DNA from: Streptomyces sp. CA-278952
Lineage (GTDB): Bacteria > Actinomycetota > Actinomycetes > Streptomycetales > Streptomycetaceae
Direction: 5' to 3'
Assembly: GCF_028747205.1 (NCBI RefSeq)
Contig: NZ_CP112880.1
Coordinates: forward strand, 7,909,501 to 7,973,500
DNA: 64,000 nt
Translations under genes and position numbers: made by a program
Shown here: positions 34,401-43,466 of the stretch, piece by piece
How positions within the stretch are numbered: position 1 is the first letter of the stretch
Layout: each line of letters starts with the position of its first letter
Notes under the pieces: model-generated
Seen by the model: only the letters and a program-made list of their open reading frames with translations
Database searches by the model: none
Told to the model about the DNA's origin: nothing

Positions 34401-35678
34401 TCACATCCGGCCGATGGCGGCCTCGGCGAGCCGGCCGAGCTCCGCGATGGCGTCCTTCGCCGACTGGCCGCCCACGATCGCGGGCTCCAGCGTCGGCTTG
34501 ATCTTTTCGCGGATCTCCATCCAGGCGGCGGTGCCGCCCTCGGACGCCGCGTGCTGGAGGTTCTTCAGGGAGAGGTCGACGAACTGGTTCTCCTTGACGT
34601 AACCGGTGTCGTCGAGATCCCGCAGTCCGGGCACCGAACCGCGCTGCTGGGCCGCGCCGAGGATCGATTCGGGGGTGGCCAGCCACTCCACGAGCGCCCG
34701 GGCCGCGGCCGGTTGCCGGGAGCTCGCCGACTGGGTGACGAGCGTGCCGCCCTGGAGCATCGCGGGCCTGCGGTTGGCCAGGACGAACGAGCCGAGCTTG
34801 TCCTGCTCGATCAGCTCCGGGTTCTGTTCCTTGACCTGGACCCACAGTGCGCTGGTCGTCATCATCATCGAGGCCTGGCCGGTCTGCACGTTCGACGGCG
34901 CTCCGGCGGCGGTCTTGCGCGCGTAGTCCGCCGAGCCGTCGGCCACCAGGTCCTTGAAGAACTGGAGGGCCTCCACCCCGCGGGCGTCGGTGAACAGCGG
35001 CTTCCTGCCGTCCTCGCTGAACAACTGGCCGCCGTTGGCGAAGAGGAAGGTCTCCCAGCACTGGCGCAGATCGATGGAGAAGGGGTCGAACCCGACCCGG
35101 CCCTTCTCCGTCAGTTGCTTGGCCACGGCGCGCAGTTCGGACCAGTTGGCGGGTGTCTTGCGGATGCCGGCCTCGGCGAAGTGGTCCTTGCGGTAGACCA
35201 CGATGCGGGTGTCGAGCACGACGGGCAGGGCGTACAGCTTGCCGTCGTGGCGCGACGGCTCCAGCACCCGCTTCTCGTAGTCGTGCGCCTCAGCCAGCTT
35301 CTCCGGCAGTTCCGCGATCGCCCCCTTGGCGGCGAACGGCGGGATCCAGCCGACCCCCATCATCAGCACGTCGGGCAGCAGGCCGCCCGCGAGTCCGGTG
35401 GTGATCTTCTCGTTGAGCTGGGCGTACGTGGTGTAGTCCACGTTCACCTTGACGTCCGGATACTTCTTCCGGAACCCGCCGAGGGTGTCGCCCTCCAGGA
35501 GCGTCTTGCCCTTCGCGCCCTCGTAGATCGGGGTGAGGAGGGTGATCTCGCCCTCGGCGGGACCGTCGGCGGAACCGGCCGCCGAGGTGCCGGTGCCGGT
35601 GCCGGTGCCGCAGCCCGTGAGCGCGGCGGCGGTGCCCGCGCCGATGGCGGTGAGCAGCGACCGTCTGTTGAGTTCCAT
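34401..35678 (-). CDS. Extracellular sugar-binding lipoprotein of ABC importer
   Basis: 425 aa, family 1 extracellular solute-binding protein. N-terminus MELNRRSLLTAIGAGTAAALTGC joins a twin-Arg motif to a lipobox, so export as a lipoprotein is expected. Body shows the usual two-lobe signature (YEGAKGKTLLEGDTLGGFRKKYPDVKVN). First gene of the eleven-gene minus-strand locus; its promoter region holds the two operators for the divergent LacI regulator. Confidence 0.93.
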   Translation of the reverse strand: MELNRRSLLTAIGAGTAAALTGCGTGTGTGTSAAGSADGPAEGEITLLTPIYEGAKGKTLLEGDTLGGFRKKYPDVKVNVDYTTYAQLNEKITTGLAGGLLPDVLMMGVGWIPPFAAKGAIAELPEKLAEAHDYEKRVLEPSRHDGKLYALPVVLDTRIVVYRKDHFAEAGIRKTPANWSELRAVAKQLTEKGRVGFDPFSIDLRQCWETFLFANGGQLFSEDGRKPLFTDARGVEALQFFKDLVADGSADYARKTAAGAPSNVQTGQASMMMTTSALWVQVKEQNPELIEQDKLGSFVLANRRPAMLQGGTLVTQSASSRQPAAARALVEWLATPESILGAAQQRGSVPGLRDLDDTGYVKENQFVDLSLKNLQHAASEGGTAAWMEIREKIKPTLEPAIVGGQSAKDAIAELGRLAEAAIGRM

Positions 35679-35705
35679 GAGGCACCCCTTTTGAGGCGGA
35701 GTTTG

Positions 35706-35717
35706 TGGATCGATCCA
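35706..35717. promoter_or_regulatory. LacI-type operator (perfect palindrome)
   Basis: TGGATCGATCCA, a 12-bp perfect palindrome 28 bp upstream of the binding-protein start. Two close relatives (35753-35764 and 35858-35869) share the ATCGAT core and the divergent lacI gene lies next to them, so this is probably the target of that repressor. Confidence 0.65.
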
Positions 35718-35752
35718 GTGAGGGGGTCCCAGCTATGGCTGGGATGCGCTGG

Positions 35753-35764
35753 TAAATCGATGCA
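35753..35764. promoter_or_regulatory. LacI-type operator, second copy
   Basis: TAAATCGATGCA. Same ATCGAT core as 35706-35717, 75 bp from the binding-protein start codon and about 140 bp from lacI. Probably one of three sites bound by the divergent LacI regulator. Confidence 0.6.
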
Positions 35765-35857
35765 CTGAGATTAGGAACGCCGCTGGAGTGGCGTCAACAG
35801 CTGATGCACAACAATTTTTCGAGCAAGTTAACGGGTGTATCGGTAGAGAGACTTCAG

Positions 35858-35869
35858 TAAATCGATACA
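35858..35869. promoter_or_regulatory. LacI-type operator, third copy near lacI
   Basis: TAAATCGATACA, flanked by GTAAATCGATACACTA. It lies 36 bp before the lacI start codon and shares the extended motif TAAATCGATNCACT with the second copy, which fits autoregulation. Confidence 0.62.
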
Positions 35870-35904
35870 CTAGGGTCGTCAGGGAGTTTCCAACCGGAGG
35901 TGGC

Positions 35905-37017
35905 ATGAGCGGGGTAACGATCCATCAGGTCGCGGCGGCTGCGGGTGTTTCCGCAAGCACGGTCTCCAACGTCCTCAACGGGCGCACCGACCGTATGCAG
36001 GCGGCCACCCTGGCCCGGGTCGAGCAGACCATCGAGCGCCTCAGCTACCGGCCCAACCGTGCGGCGCGCATGCTGCGCACGGGCCGGATCAAGGTGATCG
36101 GCCTGATCGTGCCCTCCGTGGCGAACCCGTTCTGGGGGGCGCTCGCGCGGGAGCTGGAGGCCATCGCGCTCGCCGAGGGGTACCACGTGCTGCTCTGCAA
36201 CAGCGAGCGCGATCCCGCCCGTGAGCTCAAGTACGGTGAGGAGCTGTTGGCGGACGGGGTCAGCGGAGTGGTGCTCTGCTCCTCGCTGCCCTCGCTCGAA
36301 CACGTCGAGCCGCTGCTCAGCCGGGGTCTGAAGATGGTCGCCTTCGACCGCACGGCCCAGGCGGGCGATCCGCCGTCACTGGCGAGCATCAGCGTGGACA
36401 ACGCCATGGGGGCGGAGCTGGCCACCCGCCATCTCCTCGAACTGGGCCACCGAAGAATCGCCTTCGTCTCCGGTTCGGTCAACAGCGTCAACCGCCGCGA
36501 GCGGCTGCGGGGTTTCCGCGCCGCGCTGGAGGAGGCCGGGCTCGACCCTGCCGACGCCACGGTCTGGCCCGGGGCGGACACCACCGAGTTCGGCGACAAG
36601 GACGCGGCCGAACTGGGCCGTAACGCCGCCCGCGAGCTGCTCTCCGGGCCCCGCCCGCCCACCGCGTTCGTCGCCATCAACGACATGTGCGCGATCGGGA
36701 TCTGCCGGGGCGCCAAGGACGCCGGACGCACCGCCGGGCGCGATGTGTCGGTGGTCGGCTTCGACGACATCCTGCTCGCCGATCTCTTCGAGCCGCCGCT
36801 CACCACCGTCCGCCAGCCGCTGCCGGAGATGGCGGCGGAGACCTTCCAGCAACTGCGCGCCCGGATCGAGTCGGCGCCCTCGGCCGGCCGCTCCCTGCTG
36901 ATCCGGCCGCGGCTGGTGGTCCGGGAGTCGACCGCGCCGGTGCCCGCGTCCTCGCTCGCGCAGACGGGCGCGGTGACGGACGGGCAGACGCCCGCGCAGA
37001 CGGACGCGGTGACGTGA
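35905..37017 (+). CDS. LacI-family transcriptional regulator of the lyase locus
   Basis: 370 aa from the ATG at 35905 with GGAGG 6 nt upstream; upstream in-frame residues are not helix-turn-helix. Residues 3-50 are the LacI DNA-binding domain (TIHQVAAAAGVSASTVSNVLNGR), followed by the hinge helix and a periplasmic-binding-protein-like sensor (VIGLIVPSVANPFWG; ends PRLVVRESTA). It is divergent from the eleven-gene polysaccharide locus, so it should repress that operon until an oligosaccharide signal binds. Confidence 0.92.
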   Translation: MSGVTIHQVAAAAGVSASTVSNVLNGRTDRMQAATLARVEQTIERLSYRPNRAARMLRTGRIKVIGLIVPSVANPFWGALARELEAIALAEGYHVLLCNSERDPARELKYGEELLADGVSGVVLCSSLPSLEHVEPLLSRGLKMVAFDRTAQAGDPPSLASISVDNAMGAELATRHLLELGHRRIAFVSGSVNSVNRRERLRGFRAALEEAGLDPADATVWPGADTTEFGDKDAAELGRNAARELLSGPRPPTAFVAINDMCAIGICRGAKDAGRTAGRDVSVVGFDDILLADLFEPPLTTVRQPLPEMAAETFQQLRARIESAPSAGRSLLIRPRLVVRESTAPVPASSLAQTGAVTDGQTPAQTDAVT

Positions 37018-37040
37018 GAGCGCGGCCGCCCCGGCGCTGC

Positions 37041-37067
37041 GAGGGGCGTCGGCCGACGACGCCCCTC
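37041..37067. terminator. Hairpin between convergent genes
   Basis: 11-bp inverted repeat (arms 37041-37051 and 37057-37067, loop of 5) in the short gap between lacI and the serine hydrolase gene. Probable bidirectional terminator. Confidence 0.65.
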
Positions 37068-37084
37068 CCCGTCCGGGCGCGGGC

Positions 37085-39058
37085 TCAGTCCGCCGAGGGC
37101 ACCCAGCCGGTCGCCTCGATCCGGCCGGCGTCCCGGGGCCGTTCCGCGTCGAAGACCGTGCGGTGGCCGTCGCGGACCCGCAGCCCGTCCACGTACGCGC
37201 CGCGCCCGACGTACAGCCGGTCGGTGGCATAGCGCCAGCGCAGGCGTACGTCCCGGCCGCGCCAGGCCGTCAGGTCCGCCTCGAGACGGTGCCAGACGCG
37301 CCCCGACCAGCCGGTCACCGAGCCGGCCGGGTGCGGCTGCGGATCGGGGCGGTGGCCGGGGCCCGGCGCGAGGGTGGTGAACGGCACCGGCTCCCAGTCC
37401 CGCCCCGCCGACGCCTCCAGGAAGAGGCCGTCGGCGGCCCGTTCGGTGTCCCACCACAGCGCGCACTCCAGGCGGGCCCGTGCGGAGTCCAGACGCAGGG
37501 CGGGCAGGGTGAGGGTGGCCGTGGACGCGCTCGCCATCCCGGAGAACCACGCCGTACGCCCCGTACGCCCCCGTTCGGGCCGGACCGGAACGGCCCGCGC
37601 CAGCTGGTTGGCGGCCGCCACCCGGGGCGCACTGCCCGAGCGCCAACTCCGCACCGGGTGCACGGAGTTGCCCAGCACGATGAGGAAGGTGTCGGTCGAC
37701 GGGTCGAGCACCAGGCTGGTCCCGGTGAATCCGGTGTGCCCCGCACTGCGCGGGGTCGCCATCGCGCCCATGTACCAGTGCTGGTAGAGCTCGAAGCCGA
37801 GGCCGTGCTCGTCGCCCGGGAACGCGGTGTTGAAGTCGGTGAACAGCAGGTCGACCGACTCCTCGGACAGGACGCGGGAGCGGCCGTACACCCCGCCGTT
37901 GAGGAGCGTCCGGGCGAGGATCGCGAGGTCCCAGGCGCAGGAGAACACCCCGGCGTGGCCCGCCACCCCGTCCAGGCTGTAGGCGTTCTCGTCGTGCACC
38001 TCGCCCCAGACCAGCCCGCGATCGAGACCGGACCAGGGCAGCCGGGCGTCCTCGGTCGCCGCGATCTTCGGCTTCCAGGAGGCGGGCGGGTTGTAGCGGG
38101 TGCGGTGCATCCCGAGCGGGGCGGTGATCTCGTCGCGGAGCAGGGCGTCCAGCGGGCGACCCGTGATCTTCTCCAGGATCAGCTGCAGCGAGATCAGGTT
38201 GAGGTCGGAGTAGAGATACGCGCTGCCCGGGGCGGCCGCCGGGACCTCCTCCCACAGCATCCGGAGCTTCCCCTCCCGGGTCGGCTCCTTGTACAGCGGG
38301 ATCCAGGACCGGAACCCCGAGGTGTGGGTGAGCAGTTGGCGGACGGTGATGTCCTGTTTGCCACCGCCCGCGAACTCCGGGAGGTACGAGGCGACCGTCG
38401 CTTCCAGCTCCAGCCTCCCGCGCTCGATCTGCTGGACCGCCAGGAGCGAGGTGAACAGCTTGGAGATCGAGGCCAGGTCGAAGACGGTGTCCTCGGCCAT
38501 CGCGATCTGCTGGTCCGCCGGGAACTCCACCCCGGTGTCGGTCTTCTCGTCGTACGCGGCATAGCGCACCGCCTTGCCGATCGGCCGGTGCAGCGCCACC
38601 GTTCCGCCCCGCCCGGCGAGCAGGACCGCGCCCGCGTACCAGGGGTGAGCCGGGGAGTCGGCGAGGTAGGCCTCGGCGTCCCGCACGAGCTGGTCCAGCG
38701 GCCCCTGGAGCAGCCCGGCGCGCGCGGCGCTCCCGCGCCGCAGCGTGGGCCGGTGTGCCCCTGACTCCATGCCCGCTCCCGTGTCCGCCGCTCCGTCCGC
38801 AGTCCCCGCACGCCGCCCGCCCCGGCCGGCCGCGCCCGCGAGCGGAATCGGCGCCAGCGCGAGGGCACCGCCCAGCGCCAGTATCCCGCCGCCCAGCCGC
38901 CGCCGGACGATGCCACGTCCGGCCGCGCGGGCGCCGGTGGCCTGGCCCCCGGCCGGGCGCGGGCCGGCCGTGGAGCCGCGGCCCCCGGCCGGCTCCGGGC
39001 CCCCTCGCGCGCCCCGCCCGTCCTCCGCCCGCCCGTTGGCCCGCATGTCCCCGGTCAT
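37085..39058 (-). CDS. Serine hydrolase (beta-lactamase/transpeptidase-like) with C-terminal sandwich domain
   Basis: 657 aa from the ATG at 39058 (AAGGAGTTGCGG upstream). An Ala/Pro/Arg-rich N-terminus contains a possible Tat-type signal (RRRLGGGILALGGALALAPIP). The middle domain is class-C beta-lactamase-like: catalytic S-x-x-K in LASISKLFTS, Y-S-D-x-N in LYSDLNLI (a Tyr-Ser-Asp pattern found in esterase-type members) and HTGFTG near the C-terminal end. A C-terminal ~150-residue beta sandwich with ALWWDTERAADGLFLEAS resembles the module found in immune-inhibitor-A-type proteins. Probably a secreted peptidase, amidase or esterase. Confidence 0.78.
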   Translation of the reverse strand: MTGDMRANGRAEDGRGARGGPEPAGGRGSTAGPRPAGGQATGARAAGRGIVRRRLGGGILALGGALALAPIPLAGAAGRGGRRAGTADGAADTGAGMESGAHRPTLRRGSAARAGLLQGPLDQLVRDAEAYLADSPAHPWYAGAVLLAGRGGTVALHRPIGKAVRYAAYDEKTDTGVEFPADQQIAMAEDTVFDLASISKLFTSLLAVQQIERGRLELEATVASYLPEFAGGGKQDITVRQLLTHTSGFRSWIPLYKEPTREGKLRMLWEEVPAAAPGSAYLYSDLNLISLQLILEKITGRPLDALLRDEITAPLGMHRTRYNPPASWKPKIAATEDARLPWSGLDRGLVWGEVHDENAYSLDGVAGHAGVFSCAWDLAILARTLLNGGVYGRSRVLSEESVDLLFTDFNTAFPGDEHGLGFELYQHWYMGAMATPRSAGHTGFTGTSLVLDPSTDTFLIVLGNSVHPVRSWRSGSAPRVAAANQLARAVPVRPERGRTGRTAWFSGMASASTATLTLPALRLDSARARLECALWWDTERAADGLFLEASAGRDWEPVPFTTLAPGPGHRPDPQPHPAGSVTGWSGRVWHRLEADLTAWRGRDVRLRWRYATDRLYVGRGAYVDGLRVRDGHRTVFDAERPRDAGRIEATGWVPSAD

Positions 39059-39283
39059 CCGCAACTCCTTCCCGCGCCCGACGTCCGGTCACCGGGCCGT
39101 GCCCGCCGCGCCGGAGCCCACGCGAAAGTAACTTCCGAAATCTCGCCGAGCAGTGAAAGTTCCTGCCGCCGCAGAGATTACTGTCACCCCCGCGCTCCTG
39201 GGTGCCTCCCGGCCCGCAAAGAATCTGACGCAGCATCAGAAAAGCTCTTCCCTCGGCCGCTCGGCTGCGGGATCCTGCCGCCC

Positions 39284-40393
39284 ATGGAGACGGAGCTGAG
39301 CAAGCAACTGGGAATCGAGCACGCCATTTTCGGCTTCACGCCGTTCCCCGAGGTCGCCGCGGCCATCACCAGAGCCGGCGGCTTCGGCGTGCTCGGAGCG
39401 GTGCGCTACACCGCGCCCGAGGACCTCGCGCGCGACCTGGACCGCCTGCACGACCTCGCCGACGGCAAGCCCTACGGCCTCGACGTCGTCATGCCGGCCA
39501 AGAAGGTCGAGGGCGTCACCGAGGCGGACGTCGAGGCGATGATCCCGGCCGAGCACCGCGGATTCGTGCGCGAACTCCTGGCCCGCCACGACGTGCCCGA
39601 ACTGGCCGAGGGGGAGGCGTCCGGCTGGCGCATCACCGGCTGGATGGAGGAGGTCGCCCGGAACCAGCTCGACGTGGCCTTCGACTACCCGATCAAACTC
39701 CTCGCCAACGCCCTCGGCTCGCCGCCCGCCGACGTCATCGAACGGGCCCACGGCCACGGGGTCCTCGTCGCCGCCCTGGCCGGCAGCGCCCGGCACGCCC
39801 GGCGGCACGCGGAGGCGGGCATCGACGTCGTCGTCGCCCAGGGGTACGAGGCGGGCGGCCACACCGGCGAGATCGGCTCCATGGTGCTGGTCCCCGAAGT
39901 CGTCGAGGCCGTCGCCCCGCTGCCCGTCCTCGCCGCCGGAGGCATCGGCAGCGGCGAACAGGCCGCCGCCGGGATCGCCCTCGGCGCGCAGGGCGTCTGG
40001 CTCGGCTCCCTCTGGCTCACCACCGAGGAGGCCGACCTGCACTCCCCGGCCCTGACCGCCAAGCTCCTGGCCGCCGGCTCCGGCGACACCGTCCGCTCCC
40101 GCGCCCTCACGGGGAAACCCGCGCGCCAGCTCCGTACCGCGTGGACCGACGCCTGGGACGACGCGGCAGGACCCGGCACCCTGCCCATGCCGCTCCAGGG
40201 GCTGCTGGTCGCCGAGGCCGTCTCCCGGATCCAGAAGTACGAGGTCGGCGAGCTGCTCGGCACACCCGTCGGGCAGATCGTCGGCCGGATGACCAGCGAA
40301 CGCAGTGTTCGGGCCGTCGTCGACGACCTGACCCGGGGCTTCGAACGGGCCGTCACCCGCATGAACCGCATCGCCGGAAGGAGTGCCACGTGA
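39284..40393 (+). CDS. Nitronate monooxygenase family flavoprotein
   Basis: 369 aa. FMN-binding TIM barrel of the nitronate monooxygenase (2-nitropropane dioxygenase) type: GFTPFPEVAAAITRAGGFGVLG, DVVVAQGYEAGGHTGEIG with the catalytic His region, and the phosphate-binding PVLAAGGIGSGEQAAAGIALGAQGVWLG. It overlaps the acyl-CoA synthetase gene as GTGA, so the two act together. In actinobacteria this pair often belongs to lipid or aromatic catabolism. No clear ribosome site before the ATG at 39284. Confidence 0.88.
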   Translation: METELSKQLGIEHAIFGFTPFPEVAAAITRAGGFGVLGAVRYTAPEDLARDLDRLHDLADGKPYGLDVVMPAKKVEGVTEADVEAMIPAEHRGFVRELLARHDVPELAEGEASGWRITGWMEEVARNQLDVAFDYPIKLLANALGSPPADVIERAHGHGVLVAALAGSARHARRHAEAGIDVVVAQGYEAGGHTGEIGSMVLVPEVVEAVAPLPVLAAGGIGSGEQAAAGIALGAQGVWLGSLWLTTEEADLHSPALTAKLLAAGSGDTVRSRALTGKPARQLRTAWTDAWDDAAGPGTLPMPLQGLLVAEAVSRIQKYEVGELLGTPVGQIVGRMTSERSVRAVVDDLTRGFERAVTRMNRIAGRSAT

Positions 40394-41940
40394 ACCAGCC
40401 GCCCAACGGCTTCTGGGCCCAGGCCGCCGCCGACCCCGACCGCACCGTCCTGATCGCCCCCGACGGCGAGGAGTGGAGCGCGGGCCGGCTCCACGCCGAC
40501 GCCAACCGCATGGTCCACGGACTGCGCGCGGCCGGACTGCGCGAGGGCGATGCCTTCGCCGTCGTGCTGCCCAACGGCGTCGAACTCCTCACCGCCCACC
40601 TCGCCGCCTCGCAGGCCGGCTTCTACCTCGTCCCGGTCAACCACCATCTCGTCGGCCCCGAGATCGCCTGGATCGTCGCCGACTCGGGGGCCCGGGTCCT
40701 GATCGCCCACGAACGCTTCGCGGCCACCGCGACGGCCGCCGCCGACGAGGCGGAACTGCCCGAGACCCACCGCTACGGCGTCGGAACGGTCCCCGGCTGC
40801 CGCCCCTACGCCGAACTCCTCGAAGGCCACCCGGCCACCCCGCCCGAGGACCGCACCCTCGGCTGGGTCATGAACTACACCTCGGGCACCACGGGCCGCC
40901 CGCGCGGCATCAGGCGCCCCCTGCCCGGAAAACGCCCCGAGGAGACCTATCTCGGCGGGTTCCTCGGCATCTTCGGCATCCGCCCGTTCGACGACAACGT
41001 CCACCTGGTCTGCTCACCGCTCTACCACACCGCCGTGCTCCAGTTCGCGGGCGCGGCACTCCACATCGGCCACCCGCTGGTCCTGATGGACGGCTGGTCA
41101 CCCGAGGAGATGCTGCGCCTCGTCGACGCCCACCACTGCACGCACACCCATATGGTCCCCACCCAGTTCCACCGGCTGCTCGCGCTGCCCGACGAGGTGA
41201 AGGCCCGCTACGACGTCTCCTCCATGCGGCACGCCATCCACGGGGCTGCCCCCTGCCCCGACCACGTCAAACGCGCCATGATCGACTGGTGGGGGAGCTG
41301 CGTCGAGGAGTACTACGCGGCCAGCGAGGGCGGGGGAGCCTTCGCCACCGCCGAGGACTGGCTGAAGAAGCCGGGCACCGTCGGCCAGGCCTGGCCGATC
41401 AGCGAGCTGGCCGTCTTCGACGACGACGGCAACCGGCTCCCGGCGGGTGAACTGGGCACCGTGTACATGAAGATGAGCACCGGCGGCTTCAGCTACCACA
41501 AGGACGAGACCAAGACCCGCACGAACCGTATCGGCGACTTCTTCACCGTCGGCGACCTCGGCGTGCTCGACGCGGACGGCTACCTCTTCCTCCGCGACCG
41601 CAAGATCGACATGATCATCGCCGGCGGGGTCAACATCTACCCCGCCGAGATCGAGTCGGCCCTGCTCACCCACCCCGCCGTCGCGGACGCCGCCGCCTTC
41701 GGCATCCCGCACGCCGACCGGGGCGAGGAGGTCAAGGCCGTCGTCGAACCGGCCGAGGGCCACGAGCCGTCACCAGCGCTCGCCGCCGCGATCCTCGCCC
41801 ACTGCGAGGAGCGGCTCGCCGGGTACAAACGGCCCCGGAGCCTCGACTTCATCGCCGCCATGCCGCGCGACCCCAACGGCAAGCTCTACAAACGGCGGCT
41901 GCGCGAACCGTACTGGCAGGGCTTCGAGCGCCCGCTGTAG
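40390..41940 (+). CDS. Acyl-CoA synthetase (fatty-acid/aryl-CoA ligase type)
   Basis: 516 aa from the GTG at 40390, overlapping the upstream stop codon, with GGAAGGA 8 nt before it. AMP-forming ligase: P-loop YTSGTTGRPRGI, VCSPLYHTA, the hinge DRKIDMIIAGGVNIYPAEIE and the C-terminal GKLYKRRL Lys. Converts a carboxylic acid to its CoA thioester; substrate unknown. Coupled to the nitronate monooxygenase. A short remnant-like ORF follows. Confidence 0.9.
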   Translation: MNQPPNGFWAQAAADPDRTVLIAPDGEEWSAGRLHADANRMVHGLRAAGLREGDAFAVVLPNGVELLTAHLAASQAGFYLVPVNHHLVGPEIAWIVADSGARVLIAHERFAATATAAADEAELPETHRYGVGTVPGCRPYAELLEGHPATPPEDRTLGWVMNYTSGTTGRPRGIRRPLPGKRPEETYLGGFLGIFGIRPFDDNVHLVCSPLYHTAVLQFAGAALHIGHPLVLMDGWSPEEMLRLVDAHHCTHTHMVPTQFHRLLALPDEVKARYDVSSMRHAIHGAAPCPDHVKRAMIDWWGSCVEEYYAASEGGGAFATAEDWLKKPGTVGQAWPISELAVFDDDGNRLPAGELGTVYMKMSTGGFSYHKDETKTRTNRIGDFFTVGDLGVLDADGYLFLRDRKIDMIIAGGVNIYPAEIESALLTHPAVADAAAFGIPHADRGEEVKAVVEPAEGHEPSPALAAAILAHCEERLAGYKRPRSLDFIAAMPRDPNGKLYKRRLREPYWQGFERPL

Positions 41941-41969
41941 CGGCAGGGGGGTTCCAGGAGGACAGGTCC

Positions 41970-42005
41970 ATGCCGACGGAGAAGGCCAAGCCGCCGGAGG
42001 TGTGA
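41970..42005 (+). pseudogene. Possible truncated gene: 11-codon ORF with strong ribosome site
   Basis: An ATG 11 nt after a strong CAGGAGGACAGG ribosome site opens an 11-residue frame (MPTEKAKPPEV) that ends at 42005. It directly follows the acyl-CoA synthetase. A good ribosome site for such a short peptide suggests the 5' stub of a lost third gene of this operon, or a leader peptide. No function assigned. Confidence 0.35.
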
Positions 42006-42146
42006 TCGGATCCTCCCCGTCCGACGGCGGCACGTCCATCGCGGGCACAGGTGAACCGCTGCCCCCACCTTGGCGGGGAAGGGCACAGGTTCGCACAGAA
42101 CCGCCCATCAGTTGCGATGAACTGCCTTCGTGTCGGCGGCTTCGCG

Positions 42147-43466
42147 TCAGCGGCGATTGGTCAGGTACATGGTCAGCCCCTTGGGTGTCGGTGTGAGTTC
42201 CAGGCTCACGCCGATCTTGCGGCCGGGCCGCGCCGGGCGCAGCGTGCGCGAGCCGGCCAGGGTTGCCAGGGCGACGGGCAGCATGGCATCGGCCGCGGCC
42301 GCGCCGGGGCAGTACCGGGGACCCAGGCCGTAGGCGAGCAGCCCGGCGGGGGTCGGCGGCGGCTCGGCGTGGGGGAGCCAGCGCTGCGGGTCGAACACGT
42401 CCGGGTCGCGGTAGCGGTTCCTGTCGCGGCGCAGGGCCCCCAGAGGCAGGGTGACCACGGCTCCGGCCGGGATCCGTACACCGCCCTGGCAGGTCTGGTG
42501 GCGGGTGCGGCGGACCAGGAACGGGATGCCGTGGAGGCGGGTGACCTCTTGAACGAAGGCGGTCGCGAGCGGGAGCTGGTGTGCTTGGAGGCGGCTCGAA
42601 TCGGGCGCGGCGTCTGCTTCGTCCCGGAGTGCCTGCTGGTAGTGCGGGTAGCGGCCCAGTTCGTAGCAGGCCCAGGCGAGGGTGGAGGCGCTGGTCTCCA
42701 TACCGGCGATCAGCAGAGCGCGAATGTCGCGCTGCACCACGTGGGGGTCCTCGGGAGTGGCAGCTTCCAGCAAGGACACCAGGTCCTGCCCGTCGGGGTC
42801 GGGCCGGTGGCGGGCTCGCACCTGGCGGACGGCCTCGTCCAGTTCGGCGAGCGCGCGGCGGCAGGCGCGGCGCCGGGGCACGGGCACCCAGGGCCAGGGT
42901 GCGAGGGCGTAGCGCCAGAACATGCCGCCGGACAGGGTGGAGCGGGCGGTTGCGATCCTGGACAGGGTGTCGGGAGCGATCTCGCTGTTGAGGACGCAGC
43001 TGACGAGGAGGCCGCAGGCGAGCCGGCTCATCTCCACCCGCATGTCGAGCGGTCGGTCCGCGGGCAGGTCGGCGAGAAGCCGCCGGGTGCGGGCCTGGGC
43101 GTCGGGCCCGAGAGCGGTGAGCCGGGACGCGGCGAACGCGGGCCTCATCACGGCGCGCCGCTCCCGGTGGGCGGCGCCCTCAAGGCCGACCACCCCGTCC
43201 TCGGTGAAGTCGCGCAGGCTCGGGTCCGGGCCCCAGAACCGGAAGGTGTCCTCATCACTGCCGACCTTACGCAGCAGTGCCGGGTCGTTGACCTGGAAGG
43301 CGATCGCCGGGCCTGTCCTGGTGGCGACGACCGGGCCCGCCTGCTCGAGGCGGGCCGCGAGGTTGGCCGGGTCCAGCCAGAACCGCAGGGCGCGGGAGTG
43401 GGCGAGTACTCCCGCGCCGGGCGGCACGAACGGTTGTCCGGGGCAGGCTGTCCTGTCCACACTCAT
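42147..43466 (-). CDS. Cytochrome P450
   Basis: 439 aa from the ATG at 43466 (a GTG at 43553 would add 29 residues with no ribosome site). I-helix GMETSAST, K-helix E-x-x-R in QEVTRLHG, and the haem loop YGLGPRYCPG with the Cys ligand are all present; C-terminus is normal length. No ferredoxin or reductase gene is beside it, and no terpene or polyketide synthase, so its substrate is unclear. A 14-bp direct repeat spans its start codon. Confidence 0.9.
   Translation of the reverse strand: MSVDRTACPGQPFVPPGAGVLAHSRALRFWLDPANLAARLEQAGPVVATRTGPAIAFQVNDPALLRKVGSDEDTFRFWGPDPSLRDFTEDGVVGLEGAAHRERRAVMRPAFAASRLTALGPDAQARTRRLLADLPADRPLDMRVEMSRLACGLLVSCVLNSEIAPDTLSRIATARSTLSGGMFWRYALAPWPWVPVPRRRACRRALAELDEAVRQVRARHRPDPDGQDLVSLLEAATPEDPHVVQRDIRALLIAGMETSASTLAWACYELGRYPHYQQALRDEADAAPDSSRLQAHQLPLATAFVQEVTRLHGIPFLVRRTRHQTCQGGVRIPAGAVVTLPLGALRRDRNRYRDPDVFDPQRWLPHAEPPPTPAGLLAYGLGPRYCPGAAAADAMLPVALATLAGSRTLRPARPGRKIGVSLELTPTPKGLTMYLTNRR

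Noticed and set aside
36045..39236. Minus-strand ORF of 1063 codons
   Set aside because: Runs across lacI and the serine hydrolase in another frame; low-complexity Arg/Gly/Pro; the true minus gene starts at 39058 in a different frame.
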